Shown here: positions 16,235-25,792 of the stretch, piece after piece
Layout of the letters: each line of letters begins with the position of its first letter
Position numbering within the stretch: the first letter of the stretch is position 1
Assembly: GCF_013141725.1 (NCBI RefSeq)
Contig: NZ_WHNZ01000084.1
Span: 1 to 64,000 of the forward strand
Source: Paenibacillus planticolens
Lineage (GTDB): Bacteria > Bacillota > Bacilli > Paenibacillales > NBRC-103111
Direction of reading: 5' to 3'
Length of the DNA stretch: 64,000 nt
Translations under genes and position numbers: made by a program
The notes under the pieces: model-generated
The model's input: only the letters and a program-made list of their open reading frames with translations
Told to the model about the DNA's origin: nothing
Database searches by the model: none

Positions 16235-18127
16235 ATGTTTAAAAATGTGAAGCGTTTCGTTCAAACAGCTTGCTGCATTGCGCTCGGCTCTCTCCTCATC
16301 TCTTCCTTCGTCATCCCAGCGCCTGCCGCACATGCCGCGGTACCCAGACAAATGGAAAAGCTGGACCGGGGGCTGGTAGCCGTCAAGGTATCAACAGGCG
16401 TTCTTGTCAGCTGGAGACTTCTGGGCACGGAAGCATCTGCTACATCATTCAACGTATACCGCAATGGCGCAAAGCTTAATGCCTCCCCTATTACAACTAG
16501 CACAAACTATCAAGATAACTCGGGAACGACAAGTTCCAGCTATACGGTCCGTGCCGTTGTAGGCGGCGTCGAGCAAGCTGCATCCGCTGCCGTAACCCCC
16601 TGGGCAAACAATTATTTGGACGTCCCGATTCAAAGACCGGCAGGCGGCACAACGCCAGACGGCGTAAACTATACCTACAATGCCAATGACGCGAGCGTGG
16701 GCGACTTGGACGGCGACGGACAATACGAAATTATTTTGAAATGGGACCCCTCGAACTCTAAGGACAATTCGCAGGATGGCTATACCGGTGAAGTATTCAT
16801 CGACGCTTATAAGCTTAATGGGACACTGCTGTGGCGAATTTCTATGGGGAAAAACATTCGGGCCGGCGCTCACTATACGCAATTTATGGTCTATGATTTG
16901 GATGGCGACGGGAAAGCCGAAATTGCGATGAAAACCGCAGACGGCACGAAGGACGGGAAAGGCACAGTCATCGGCAGCTCAACCGCCGATTATCGAAATT
17001 CAGTGGGCAGAGTGCTGACCGGTCCAGAGTATTTGACCATTTTCGAAGGAGCGACAGGCAAAATTCTGACCACGACCAGCTACGATCCGCCTCGGGGCAC
17101 GGTAGGAGATTGGGGCGATACGTACGGCAACCGCGTAGACCGCTTCCTGGCGACAATCGCCTATTTGGACGGGGAAAAGCCAAGCTTGGTGATGGCCCGC
17201 GGCTATTACACGCGCACGGTATTAGTGGCGTACAATTGGCGTGGCGGAACGCTCTCCAAACTGTGGACGTTTGACACCAACGCTTCCGGAAACTCAGCCT
17301 ATGCAGGCCAAGGGAACCACAACCTGACCGCGGCCGATGTCGATGGGGACGGCAAGGATGAAATCGTGTACGGCGCCATGACCGTGGACGACAACGGAGC
17401 AAGGAAATACAACACGGCATTAGGACACGGTGATGCTCTTCATGTAGGCGATCTTGACCCGAACAACCCGGGGCTGGAAGTATTCAAAGTCATGGAAAAT
17501 ACAAGCGCCACGTATGGAGCTGCTGTTTGGAACGCAGGCACTGGCGCCATACGCTGGGGTGTGAATACAGGCGCTGACACCGGTAGAGGCATGTCCGCCG
17601 ACATTGATCCGAGATATGCAGGCGAAGAGGTTTGGGCAAGCAATGGTGTCGGATTGTACCAAATTAACGGCACCAAAATCAGCTCAACCGCACCTTCCTC
17701 CATCAACTTCGGCATCTGGTGGGACGGCGACGTATCCCGTGAGCTGCTTGATCATAATTGGGATGGCACCAATGGAGTCGGCAGAATCGATAAGTGGAAT
17801 TACACCAGTCTCAATACAACGACTCTATTAACTGCAACCGGCACTCTTTCCAACAATGGCACCAAAGGGACTCCTAGTCTGCAAGCCGACATTCTAGGAG
17901 ACTGGCGTGAAGAGGTTATTTGGCGGAAGTCGGATAACTCTGCGCTGCGCATCTATACTACCCCTTACGAGACTAGCACGCGCCTTTGGACTTTAATGCA
18001 CGATCCGCTTTACCGTCTGGACATCGCCTGGCAAAATGTGGCCTACAACCAACCGCCGCATACCAGCTACTTCCTGGGAACCGGCATGGCGGCGCCAACG
18101 CAGCCGAATATTTACGTAACTCCATAA
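16235..18127 (+). CDS. secreted rhamnogalacturonan lyase, PL11 family (YesW-like)
   Basis: A 630-aa exported enzyme: signal peptide to about residue 34 (ending AHAA), a fibronectin-like N-terminal domain (about 40-130), then an eight-bladed propeller rich in calcium-binding DxDGDG loops (DLDGDGQYE, DLDGDGKAE, DVDGDGKDE). This matches polysaccharide lyase family 11, which cleaves the rhamnose-galacturonate backbone of pectin by beta-elimination. The signal peptide points to the endo-acting, extracellular YesW type rather than intracellular YesX. Start ATG 16235 has AAGGAGG upstream. A cre site lies in its leader. A convergent AraC-type gene follows the terminator and could be its regulator, but that is inference. 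Confidence 0.92.
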   Translation: MFKNVKRFVQTACCIALGSLLISSFVIPAPAAHAAVPRQMEKLDRGLVAVKVSTGVLVSWRLLGTEASATSFNVYRNGAKLNASPITTSTNYQDNSGTTSSSYTVRAVVGGVEQAASAAVTPWANNYLDVPIQRPAGGTTPDGVNYTYNANDASVGDLDGDGQYEIILKWDPSNSKDNSQDGYTGEVFIDAYKLNGTLLWRISMGKNIRAGAHYTQFMVYDLDGDGKAEIAMKTADGTKDGKGTVIGSSTADYRNSVGRVLTGPEYLTIFEGATGKILTTTSYDPPRGTVGDWGDTYGNRVDRFLATIAYLDGEKPSLVMARGYYTRTVLVAYNWRGGTLSKLWTFDTNASGNSAYAGQGNHNLTAADVDGDGKDEIVYGAMTVDDNGARKYNTALGHGDALHVGDLDPNNPGLEVFKVMENTSATYGAAVWNAGTGAIRWGVNTGADTGRGMSADIDPRYAGEEVWASNGVGLYQINGTKISSTAPSSINFGIWWDGDVSRELLDHNWDGTNGVGRIDKWNYTSLNTTTLLTATGTLSNNGTKGTPSLQADILGDWREEVIWRKSDNSALRIYTTPYETSTRLWTLMHDPLYRLDIAWQNVAYNQPPHTSYFLGTGMAAPTQPNIYVTP

Positions 18128-18139
18128 AGACACGCCAAT

Positions 18140-18187
18140 AAGGGGCTATCTCAAAGGTCAGTAATGACCGGAGTGATAGCCCCTTTC
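18140..18187. terminator. terminator between lyase and AraC gene
   Basis: AAGGGGCTATC pairs with GATAGCCCCTT, with an inner GGTCA/TGACC stem and trailing T-rich bases. Confidence 0.8.
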
Positions 18188-18202
18188 GATTATGCGGCCC
18201 CG

Positions 18203-19045
18203 TTAATTCGTCGTAGGGAGTTTATGTTTTCTAAAAAAAGCCGGTGGCGTGCCATAGAAAGCAGCAAACTGCCGGGAAAAGTAAAAGGGATGGTTAAACC
18301 CGACCTCCTCGGCGATTTCCGCAATCGTCAGCGATGTCGTTTCCAGCAGCTTCTTGGACTGTCTGAGCCGAATCTTGTTTAACATTTCCATAACCGATTC
18401 GCCCGTCTGTATTTTGAATAGGTGGGCGAACCTGGAAGGGGATAAATTAACCATAGCCGCCAGCTCCGGTACGTTAAACGGCTCTTTATAATGCTGCGAT
18501 ATCAGCTTTATCGTGTTTTCCACGCGCGGATCCATTGGATGCTGTGTTTCCTGGACGTTTTTGGATATCAAGAGGAGGATTTCCTCCAAGGCATTTACAG
18601 CCAATCTCTCCGAAAACAGATGGGATTCTTCATTATACCGGATCAGGCTGGTGAAAGCCCCAGCGAGATGCTGCCATTCTTTTGCGTTCTCAAAACGGGC
18701 AAAACGGATTCCCTTAATGGCCTCCGGGAGCTGCAGCAAAGGCAGCCAATCTTCCTTGGGAACAAAATGACACCAAAAAAATTCCCATTCGGTGTTTTCC
18801 GGAGTTCCATAATAATGCGGCGTACCCGGCGTAATTAACGTAATTTCACCTTCAGGACATTCGCAGGTTTCATGGCCGTTGTGGAATAAACCTTTTCCGT
18901 GCAAGGTCATGGTGAGATAAAAATCCTTCGTTCCTTTCGACCGCTTAACCCGGTAGCCAAATGGCTGCCGGTACCGGCCGGAAACTAGTTTTCCAGGGAT
19001 CGTCGTGCGGTTCTCTTGGGCAGAAAAACACATAAATTCCGACAT
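18203..19045 (-). CDS. AraC-family transcriptional regulator
   Basis: I place the start at ATG 19045 (MSEFMCFSAQ), 280 aa, since a G-rich site sits about 11 nt upstream; a longer frame starts at 19090, overlapping the previous gene. The N-terminal half is an AraC-type cupin sugar-binding domain (TPGTPHYYG, about 75-85 from this start) and the C-terminal 100 residues carry two helix-turn-helix units, LAAMVNLSPSRFAHLFK and IAEIAEEVGFNHPFYFSRQF. It probably responds to a sugar. It converges on the PL11 lyase and may control it or a distant operon. Confidence 0.88.
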   Translation of the reverse strand: MSEFMCFSAQENRTTIPGKLVSGRYRQPFGYRVKRSKGTKDFYLTMTLHGKGLFHNGHETCECPEGEITLITPGTPHYYGTPENTEWEFFWCHFVPKEDWLPLLQLPEAIKGIRFARFENAKEWQHLAGAFTSLIRYNEESHLFSERLAVNALEEILLLISKNVQETQHPMDPRVENTIKLISQHYKEPFNVPELAAMVNLSPSRFAHLFKIQTGESVMEMLNKIRLRQSKKLLETTSLTIAEIAEEVGFNHPFYFSRQFAAFYGTPPAFFRKHKLPTTN

Positions 19046-19076
19046 ACGTTGGATTCCCCCAATTCCTAGATATAAA

Positions 19077-19769
19077 CTAGTATATCGCACTTTCCTTCCG
19101 CTGAATAACCTTTAGCGCTTCCCGTACGCTGAGCGGCGAAAGCTCGGTCTCGGCGACAAAAGCCTGCACGGCGGCAGCGTCCGTTTTCGAGTATTCGCGC
19201 AGCGCCCAGCCAATCGCCTTACGGATGAAAAACTCATTGGACTCCGCCATTCGCCGAATACAGCTGAACAGAAGCGGCACATCTGTGCGTTGCTTATACT
19301 TCAGCTGGAACAAAATGGCCGTCCGCTGCAGCCACATATTGCCTGACGCGAGCCATTTCTCCACATAGGCCGGAATGAGGTCCGGATATTTCTGCAAATG
19401 AACGCCGATCAAATGGTCAGCTATCGTATCCACAGAGTCCCACCAGGAATTCGTTACGACCATGCGTTCCAGCACCTCAATGCGCTCCTTCTCCGCATCT
19501 TTGCGAAGCTGAGTAAGCAGCAGCAGCGCCGTATAATGAAACTCCCGCTCGGGCAATGCCCAGAGCTCCTCGGCCACTTTCACGCCTTCGGCCCCTTTGG
19601 GATAGCCTTGCTCTTTCCAAAACTGCTTCGTCAATGCCACACGCTGCGGATTGCGAATGCCGAGGAAAGGGAATTGGTCGCGCATGTAAGCGGCCATCGC
19701 TGCTGCGTCGTTGTCGCTGCTGTGCGCTCTCAGCAAAGCTTCCAGCTGTTTCGTATAGGGTGATGCCAT
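19077..19769 (-). CDS. DNA alkylation repair protein (AlkD-like)
   Basis: A 230-aa all-helical HEAT-repeat protein. The pattern MRDQFPFLGIRNPQR near the N-terminus, NSWWDSVDTIADH in the middle and FIRKAIGWALREYSKTD near the C-terminus are characteristic of AlkC/AlkD glycosylases, which remove 3- and 7-alkylpurines without base flipping. AlkD catalytic region WDSVD aligns with the Trp/Asp pair. It ends just upstream of the AraC gene on the same strand (about 30 nt to the chosen AraC start), so the two may be cotranscribed. Confidence 0.88.
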   Translation of the reverse strand: MASPYTKQLEALLRAHSSDNDAAAMAAYMRDQFPFLGIRNPQRVALTKQFWKEQGYPKGAEGVKVAEELWALPEREFHYTALLLLTQLRKDAEKERIEVLERMVVTNSWWDSVDTIADHLIGVHLQKYPDLIPAYVEKWLASGNMWLQRTAILFQLKYKQRTDVPLLFSCIRRMAESNEFFIRKAIGWALREYSKTDAAAVQAFVAETELSPLSVREALKVIQRKESAIY

Positions 19770-19889
19770 CGTTTACACGCCTCCTTTTAAACTACAAGCT
19801 ATTGCTTTATTCTAGCAATTCCGCTTTGATTCGGGTATGCTTATAGCAGAATTTTTATATAGACTACCTATCGGAACGGAGAGGAACAC

Positions 19890-20687
19890 ATGACTTACAA
19901 ATTAGTAGCATCGGATTTAGACGATACGCTTTTGCGTGATGACCTGACCATATCCCAGGAAACGATTGATGCGATGCATCAGGCGGTTGCCCAGGGCGTG
20001 ACGGTTACGATTGCGACAGGAAGAAGCTTCCCTTCCGCAGCGAAAATTGCCAACCAAATCGGACTTAACGTACCGATCATTACGTATCAAGGCGCTTCGA
20101 TCAAAAATCTCCTCGACGAGGAAGTCCTTTATGAGCGTATGGTACCGGTAGAAAGCGCCCGTTTCCTGCTCGATTATTGCGAGAAGAGAAATCTCCACCT
20201 TCAGCTTTACCATGGCGACCAGCTTTATGCAGGTGAGGATAACGATAAAATCAAAAATTACGTGCGCCTTTCCAAAACGCCTTATATCATCGGCGACCTG
20301 CGCCAATGGATCGACATTCCTCAGCCGAAAATGCTGATCGTGGATAAACCGGAAGTTTGCGACCAACTCCGCGAGGAACTGCTTCCTTTGCTCGGCGATC
20401 AATTGCACATTACGAAGTCCAAGCCGCACTATTTGGAATTCATGCACAAAGAAGGCACCAAAGGTCACGCGATCGCCTTCCTGGCGAACCATATCGGCTG
20501 CACGCTGGATGAGGTCATTGCCCTTGGCGATGCGTGGAACGACCGTGAAATGCTGGAAGTCGCTGGACTGGGTGTCGCGATGGAAAATGCTCTGCCGGAG
20601 CTTAAAGAACTGGCCAATTACGTCACCAAAAGCAACAACGAAGACGGCGTTAGACACGTCATTGAGAAGTTTATTTTAAACGCGTAA
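19890..20687 (+). CDS. Cof-type HAD-IIB sugar-phosphate phosphatase
   Basis: A 265-aa HAD hydrolase. Motif I is SDLDDTLLRDD (nucleophile Asp about 9), motif II TIATGRSF, and motif IV ALGDAWNDREML. The large C2b cap between motifs II and III is typical of Cof/YidA/YwpJ phosphatases acting on sugar phosphates or flavin phosphate. Starts at ATG 19890 behind GGAGAGG. Specific substrate is not decidable. A weak hairpin (20695-20738) follows. Confidence 0.9.
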   Translation: MTYKLVASDLDDTLLRDDLTISQETIDAMHQAVAQGVTVTIATGRSFPSAAKIANQIGLNVPIITYQGASIKNLLDEEVLYERMVPVESARFLLDYCEKRNLHLQLYHGDQLYAGEDNDKIKNYVRLSKTPYIIGDLRQWIDIPQPKMLIVDKPEVCDQLREELLPLLGDQLHITKSKPHYLEFMHKEGTKGHAIAFLANHIGCTLDEVIALGDAWNDREMLEVAGLGVAMENALPELKELANYVTKSNNEDGVRHVIEKFILNA

Positions 20688-20694
20688 GCGAGAG

Positions 20695-20738
20695 ACCGGT
20701 TTTCTGCATGATGAGCGTGCGGCGGAGCCGGTTTTTTT
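20695..20738 (+). terminator. weak terminator after HAD phosphatase
   Basis: ACCGG pairs with CCGGT across a 28-nt loop, followed by seven T. Short stem, so only moderate support. Confidence 0.5.
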
Positions 20739-20848
20739 ATTTGTGCGAAGCATAAAATGCGAAGCGCGAAGTACTTTTTGGACATATCCTGTCCCCCCTC
20801 CCTATATATTTTAAATAGAAAGAACGAATTCTCCGGAGGTGCTTCCAT

Positions 20849-22465
20849 TTGGACAATTACCCGTTAACGCTGCGCGCTCTCTTTGAGCGATCCCAAACTT
20901 TATTCCCAAAAAAAGAGGTTGTTTCACGGACAATTAACGGCATACACCGGTATACGTACGCTGACTTTGGAATACGCGCGAAGAAGCTGTCCAGCTCTCT
21001 GCAAGCGCTCGGCGTCAAGCCCGGAGATCGGATTGCCACCTTTGCCTGGAATCATCATTGGCATTTGGAAGCTTATTTTGCCATCCCCTGCATGGAAGCC
21101 GTTCTGCATACAGTCAATATTCGCCTCCCCACCGAACATATCGCCTACATTCTGAATCATGCCGAGGACCGTTTCCTCTTCGTTGATGAGACCTTGCTGC
21201 CTATTATTGAAAAAATAAAAGATCAACTGACGACCATCGAAGGCTATATCATCATGACGGATAAAAAGGAGCTGCCGCCTACTTCTTTACAGCCTGTCTA
21301 TTTATATGAGAACATGATAGAGAGTGGAGATCCTCATTTTACATATCCTGAATATATAAATGAAAGCGCTCCCGCCGGCATGTGTTATACGTCCGCTACA
21401 ACCGGAAATCCCAAAGGCGTCGTATACTCGCACCGCGGGATTTATCTGCATTCGCTCTCCATCGGTTTGACGGATACGCTGGGCCTTTCGGAACGCGACG
21501 CCGTGCTGCCTATCGTGCCGATGTTTCACGTTAACGCTTGGGGGCTGCCCTTCGCTTCCGTCTGGTTCGGCAGCAAACAGGTGCTTCCGGGACCGGCGCC
21601 AACACCGGACATTCTGCTCCGTCTGATCGCAGACGAGAAAGTCACCATTGCGGCAGGCGTGCCGACGGTTTGGACAGCCGCTCTTAAAGCGCAAGAGGCT
21701 CTGCAACTGGATCTGTCTTCTTTGCGCGCCGTAGTCTGCGGCGGATCTGCCGCCCCGCGTTCACTCATTGAAAGCTATGAGCAGCGGCTGAAAGTCCCAT
21801 TCTATCACGCTTACGGCATGACGGAAACGTGTCCGCTTGTTACGGTTGCCCGGCTAAAGAGCTATCAAGACGAGGCTCCGTTTGATGAACAATACGATAC
21901 GCGGGCGATGCAGGGGCTGCTGGTGCCCGGTCTTGATATGAAAATTGTCGGACCTCGGGGCGAAGTCGCTTGGGACGGGAAAGAAATGGGCGAAATTTGG
22001 CTGCGCGGGCCTTGGGTAGCGACAGAATACTACAAAGACGTCCGAACTGCTGAGACTTTCCAAGATGGCTGGTTCCATAGCGGCGATATTGCGGTGATCA
22101 ACAGCGAAGGATTCGTGAAGCTGGTGGACAGAGCCAAGGACTTGGTCAAAAGCGGCGGGGAATGGATTTCATCCCTCGATTTGGAGAATGCGTTAATGGC
22201 CCATCCGAATGTTTTTGAGGCTTGTGTCATCGGCGTGCCGCATCCCAAATGGGATGAGCGTCCCCTCGCCTGCGTCGTCCTGAAGGACGCTGCGCTGCAG
22301 GCCGGCGACAAAAAGGATTTGCTTGCTTTTATCGAAGACAAATTCGCCAAATGGTGGATTCCGGACGATGTGGTTTTCCTTCATGAAATCCCCCGTACCT
22401 CGGTAGGCAAATTCATGAAACGCGAGCTGCGCGAGCAGTATCGAACCTATTTCAAAGGAGACTAG
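20849..22465 (+). CDS. long/medium-chain fatty-acid-CoA ligase
   Basis: A 538-aa ANL-superfamily adenylating enzyme. Translation starts at TTG 20849, 10 nt after GGAGGTG. Motifs in order: YTSATTGNPKGVVYSHRG (P-loop-like, about 178-195), YGMTETCP (about 317-324), the WFHSGDIAVI aspartate (about 413) and KDLVKSGGEWIS hinge, and PRTSVGKFMKR with the catalytic C-terminal lysine (about 526). It activates a carboxylic acid to acyl-AMP and then acyl-CoA. The downstream SDR of dienoyl-CoA reductase type supports a fatty-acid degradation role. Confidence 0.9.
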   Translation: MDNYPLTLRALFERSQTLFPKKEVVSRTINGIHRYTYADFGIRAKKLSSSLQALGVKPGDRIATFAWNHHWHLEAYFAIPCMEAVLHTVNIRLPTEHIAYILNHAEDRFLFVDETLLPIIEKIKDQLTTIEGYIIMTDKKELPPTSLQPVYLYENMIESGDPHFTYPEYINESAPAGMCYTSATTGNPKGVVYSHRGIYLHSLSIGLTDTLGLSERDAVLPIVPMFHVNAWGLPFASVWFGSKQVLPGPAPTPDILLRLIADEKVTIAAGVPTVWTAALKAQEALQLDLSSLRAVVCGGSAAPRSLIESYEQRLKVPFYHAYGMTETCPLVTVARLKSYQDEAPFDEQYDTRAMQGLLVPGLDMKIVGPRGEVAWDGKEMGEIWLRGPWVATEYYKDVRTAETFQDGWFHSGDIAVINSEGFVKLVDRAKDLVKSGGEWISSLDLENALMAHPNVFEACVIGVPHPKWDERPLACVVLKDAALQAGDKKDLLAFIEDKFAKWWIPDDVVFLHEIPRTSVGKFMKRELREQYRTYFKGD

Positions 22466-22541
22466 ACGCGTTATCCGCTAAGCACCACGAAGAGCGGATA
22501 ATCCTACTTTTGATCGCCGTAGCAAAAAAGAGAATTTAAAG

Positions 22542-23402
22542 ATGAAGGGCAGTGAAGATATGTTCGATGCATCTTTGTTGAAAGATAAAGTCATTCTCAT
22601 TACTGGCGGGGGCACCGGACTGGGGCGCGCTATGGGGGAGCGCTTCCTGGAGCTGGGGGCGCGGCTCGCGATTACTAGCCGGCGCGAGGAAGTGTTGGCT
22701 AAAGCCGCTGCCGAAATGGGCGGCGAAGTGTTCTACAAAAGCTGCGATGTCCGCGATCCGCAACAAATTGCAGAGATGGTGTCAGCCGTAGAGCAGCATT
22801 ATGGCCGCATTGATGTGTTGATTAACAATGCGGCGGGCAATTTTGCCAGCCCTACGGAGAATTTGTCTCCCCGCGCAGTTGATGCGGTGCTGAATATCGT
22901 CCTTCACGGCACGTTCTACACCACGTTGGAAGTGGGCAAAAGATGGATCGAGCAAGGCGGCGGCGGGACGATGCTGAACATCGTCACCTCCTATGCCTCC
23001 ACCGGCTCGGCCTTCGTTGTGCCGTCGGCGGCGGCGAAGGCCGGCGTGCTCGCCTTGACGCGCTCACTTGCCGTCGAGTGGGCGCGCCATGGCATCCGGC
23101 AGGTGGCTATCGCGCCGGGGCTCTTCCCGACCGACGGCGCTTGGAGCCGATTGGCTCCTACGCCCGAGCTGTCGGAGAAGCTGCTGAACCGCGTGCCGCT
23201 GCGGCGGGTCGGAGAAAAGGATGAGCTCGCGAACCTCGCGGCTTATCTGATTTCGGACTACGCCGGGTACATCAACGGCGAAGTCGTCACGATCGACGGC
23301 GGCGAATGGCTGCAGGGCGCCGGGCAATTCAACGACCTGCTCGAGGTCACCGAGGAGCAGTGGGTCGGCCTTGCGGAAATGACCCGCAAGGGGAAGTCGT
23401 AG
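22542..23402 (+). CDS. SDR of 2,4-dienoyl-CoA reductase type
   Basis: Up to 286 aa; an internal ATG at 22560 (MFDASLLKDK) is an equally plausible start since neither has a strong RBS. GGGTGLGRAM binds NADP and INNAAGNF follows. The usual YxxxK catalytic Tyr is replaced: the segment reads FVVPSAAAKAGV, where Lys is kept and Ser stands where Tyr normally is. This is the pattern of mitochondrial and peroxisomal 2,4-dienoyl-CoA reductases, which shorten conjugated dienes during unsaturated-fatty-acid beta-oxidation. Located 76 nt after the acyl-CoA ligase on the same strand. Confidence 0.82.
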   Translation: MKGSEDMFDASLLKDKVILITGGGTGLGRAMGERFLELGARLAITSRREEVLAKAAAEMGGEVFYKSCDVRDPQQIAEMVSAVEQHYGRIDVLINNAAGNFASPTENLSPRAVDAVLNIVLHGTFYTTLEVGKRWIEQGGGGTMLNIVTSYASTGSAFVVPSAAAKAGVLALTRSLAVEWARHGIRQVAIAPGLFPTDGAWSRLAPTPELSEKLLNRVPLRRVGEKDELANLAAYLISDYAGYINGEVVTIDGGEWLQGAGQFNDLLEVTEEQWVGLAEMTRKGKS

Positions 23403-23420
23403 GCGTGGCCCGCGCGTTAG

Positions 23421-23611
23421 ATTAACGGGAATTACTCCCGTTATTTCGAGCAGGTTTGGACAATGCGGATAATTAGTGGAAAATTCTCCCGTTAATTGCT
23501 CCTGCAACCATGCATTCGAGGTCATTCCCACTAAATTAACATGAGAAACTCCATTTAATCACGATGCAGTCACGCTACACAGATGAAATAACTGGAGTTT
23601 TTTCTGTTAAC
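23421..23611. repeat. four-box dyad repeat element, locus 5
   Basis: Boxes begin at about 23421, 23472, 23535 and 23587 (spacing 51, 63, 52). Boxes 1-2 read TTAACGGGA or similar then CTCCCGTTA; boxes 3-4 fit the same CTCC.GTTA right arm when reverse-complemented. It fills the gap between two converging genes (SDR and Gfo/Idh). Confidence 0.65.
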
Positions 23612-23777
23612 CGAGGCCCCGAGGACGAAAGCAGAATTGTCGCGGGAGGCCGGAAGCGGTGTCATGGCGCAAGGCACGCCGATAAAGATTGCGTCGGTGG
23701 AATCTCCGCATACCGGCCAAATAAAATCGCCACCCCGCAAGGCCTCAAGGCCCGCAGGATGGCGACTGATCTACGTT

Positions 23778-24839
23778 CTAGTCAAAATAAACTTCGATGC
23801 CCTTTTCGCTCGACTCATAAATCGCGCACAAGATTTTGGTCAATTCCACACCGTCCTGGACAGGTGAAATCAGCTCTGCACGGCCTAGGCAAGCCTGCAC
23901 GAAATGATCGATTTCATTACGGAAGCCGTCCATGAACTCGAACGACGGATGATCGATCTGCGGCGTTACATTGAGGATCGTGTCATGCTTCTCGCTCACG
24001 ATGCAGAATTCCGGCTCGATCTCAGCCCCGCCCCGATCGCCGTAAATCTTCACCGCGAATTCATTCTTCTTTGCGTGCAGGGTGAAGGAGACGTCGACCA
24101 TGAGCGACGCGCCGTTCTCAAACCGGATGAGCGCATTGGCCATGTCTTCCACAGTATTTTGGGAGGCATCGTAATCCGCCGCCTTATAGAAGTTCAAGTT
24201 CTTGATATGCGAACGGTTGCCCAGCTTCGTATACGTGTTCCCGCTGACCGATTTCACTTTCGGCCGTCCCATCATGTACCAGCATAAGTCGATGACATGA
24301 ATGCCGATGTCAAAAAGCGGACCGCCGCCAGCCCGCTCCTTGTCGGCGAACCAACCGCCGGGATTGCCCAACCGGCGCAAGTACGAAGCCTTGGCGTAGT
24401 ACACCTCGCCAAGCTCGCCTGCATCAATGAAGCGGCGCAGCACCTGCGCGTTCGTGCCATAGCGGCGGACGAAGCCGACCATCAGCAGCTTGCCGCTGCG
24501 GCGAACGGCCTCCTCGACGAGCAAAGCTTCTTCGACGGTCGTGCAAAGCGGCTTCTCGCACAGCACGTGCTTGCCCGCCTCCAGCGCAGCGATGCTCAAC
24601 GCGCCATGCGTGTTATTCCACGTACAGATGCTCACCGCCTCGACTTCCGGATCTGCGAGCATCTCACGGTAGTCGGTAAAAGCCACCTTCGCGCCGTACT
24701 TCTGAACAGCCGCGCGCGCCCGCTCCTCGTTCATATCGACGATGCCATAAAGCTCGACTTCAGGATGTTCCATATACGAGGTCAAATGTGCGTCGGAAAT
24801 GGAGCCGGCGCCGATCACCGCTACTTTTAATTTCGTCAT
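23778..24839 (-). CDS. Gfo/Idh/MocA-family oxidoreductase
   Basis: A 353-aa NAD(P)-dependent dehydrogenase: Rossmann GAGSISDAH (about 10-18), the family motif CEKPLC (about 94-99) with its catalytic Lys, then a C-terminal alpha/beta domain with DIGIHVIDLCWYM (His in the second catalytic position). Members oxidise or epimerise sugars and inositols. It is 44 nt downstream of a sugar ABC permease on the same strand, so it likely acts on the imported sugar. The substrate cannot be read from sequence. Confidence 0.9.
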   Translation of the reverse strand: MTKLKVAVIGAGSISDAHLTSYMEHPEVELYGIVDMNEERARAAVQKYGAKVAFTDYREMLADPEVEAVSICTWNNTHGALSIAALEAGKHVLCEKPLCTTVEEALLVEEAVRRSGKLLMVGFVRRYGTNAQVLRRFIDAGELGEVYYAKASYLRRLGNPGGWFADKERAGGGPLFDIGIHVIDLCWYMMGRPKVKSVSGNTYTKLGNRSHIKNLNFYKAADYDASQNTVEDMANALIRFENGASLMVDVSFTLHAKKNEFAVKIYGDRGGAEIEPEFCIVSEKHDTILNVTPQIDHPSFEFMDGFRNEIDHFVQACLGRAELISPVQDGVELTKILCAIYESSEKGIEVYFD

Positions 24840-24883
24840 GATGTCCCTCCGATAGATGATGAATGCATTATCTTTTTACAAGT

Positions 24884-25756
24884 TTAGCCTTTAACAGCAC
24901 CCGCCGTCATGCCCTTCATAATCTGCTCCTGGAATAGCAGGAACACGACAATGGTTGGCAGTACGGCAATCGCCAGCGCGGCCATCGTCAGCTCATAATC
25001 GGTCATATACCCTGTAGCAAAAGCGGACAAGCTCAGCGGAACGGTCTTCAGTGCAGGCTTGCTAATAAAGACCAGCGCAAACGCAAAATCATTCCAAAAC
25101 CGTAAAAATCCTAAAATCGCAACCGTCGAAAGGGCCGGCAAGCTAAGCGGCAGCATCATCCGGAAGAAAATCCCCCAATAGCCCGTTCCGTCGATCAAGG
25201 CTGCTTCCTCAATCTCTTTGGGGATGGTGACTAAATAAGCGGCAACCACGAAGATAGCTAGCGGAAGTTCAAAAGCCGCATAAGGCAGGATAAGTGCGCC
25301 ATACGTATTGAGAAGGCCGACTTTTTTCATGATAATAAAGAGCGGCACTAAAGTGCTGTGTATCGGAATGAGCATGCCTAGCAGAAATAACCCCATGAAG
25401 AACGGCTTTAATTTGAACTCAAACCGCGATAAAACAAAGGCTGCCAGCGCACCCAGCACTAATGTCAGCACCAAAGAGGCAATCGTGACAACGGTGGAAT
25501 TCCATAGCGAGAGACCCATGCCGGATACTTTCCAAGCCCGGACGATATTGTCCCATTTCCAAACCGTCGGCAGCAAAAACGGCCGCGAATAAAACTCTTC
25601 ATTCGACTTCAACGCACTCATAAATAACCAAATGAGCGGGTACAACGTGACTAGCGCGTACAAGCTAAGCAAACTATTAACGACGCCTCGCGTCCAAACT
25701 TTCCGTCTCTTACCTCCAGCGGGAAAACCCGTCTGCATCGATACAACCTGCTCCAT
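24884..25756 (-). CDS. carbohydrate ABC transporter permease (MalG family)
   Basis: A 290-aa inner-membrane permease with six predicted TM helices and the EAA loop at about 195-215 (EEAALIDGTGYWGIFFRMML), where it meets the ATPase. Start ATG 25756 has AGGAGGGAC. It follows its partner permease by 36 nt. No ATPase gene is in the operon; in Bacillales such importers commonly share MsmX elsewhere. Confidence 0.93.
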   Translation of the reverse strand: MEQVVSMQTGFPAGGKRRKVWTRGVVNSLLSLYALVTLYPLIWLFMSALKSNEEFYSRPFLLPTVWKWDNIVRAWKVSGMGLSLWNSTVVTIASLVLTLVLGALAAFVLSRFEFKLKPFFMGLFLLGMLIPIHSTLVPLFIIMKKVGLLNTYGALILPYAAFELPLAIFVVAAYLVTIPKEIEEAALIDGTGYWGIFFRMMLPLSLPALSTVAILGFLRFWNDFAFALVFISKPALKTVPLSLSAFATGYMTDYELTMAALAIAVLPTIVVFLLFQEQIMKGMTAGAVKG

Positions 25757-25792
25757 AGATGTCCCTCCTGAGAGAACTCTTTTTCCTGATTT

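Noticed and set aside
23564-23935. 123-aa ORF after the SDR gene
   Set aside because: Overlaps a repeat element and the antisense of the Gfo/Idh gene; no RBS, Arg/Ser-rich as expected of a shadow.
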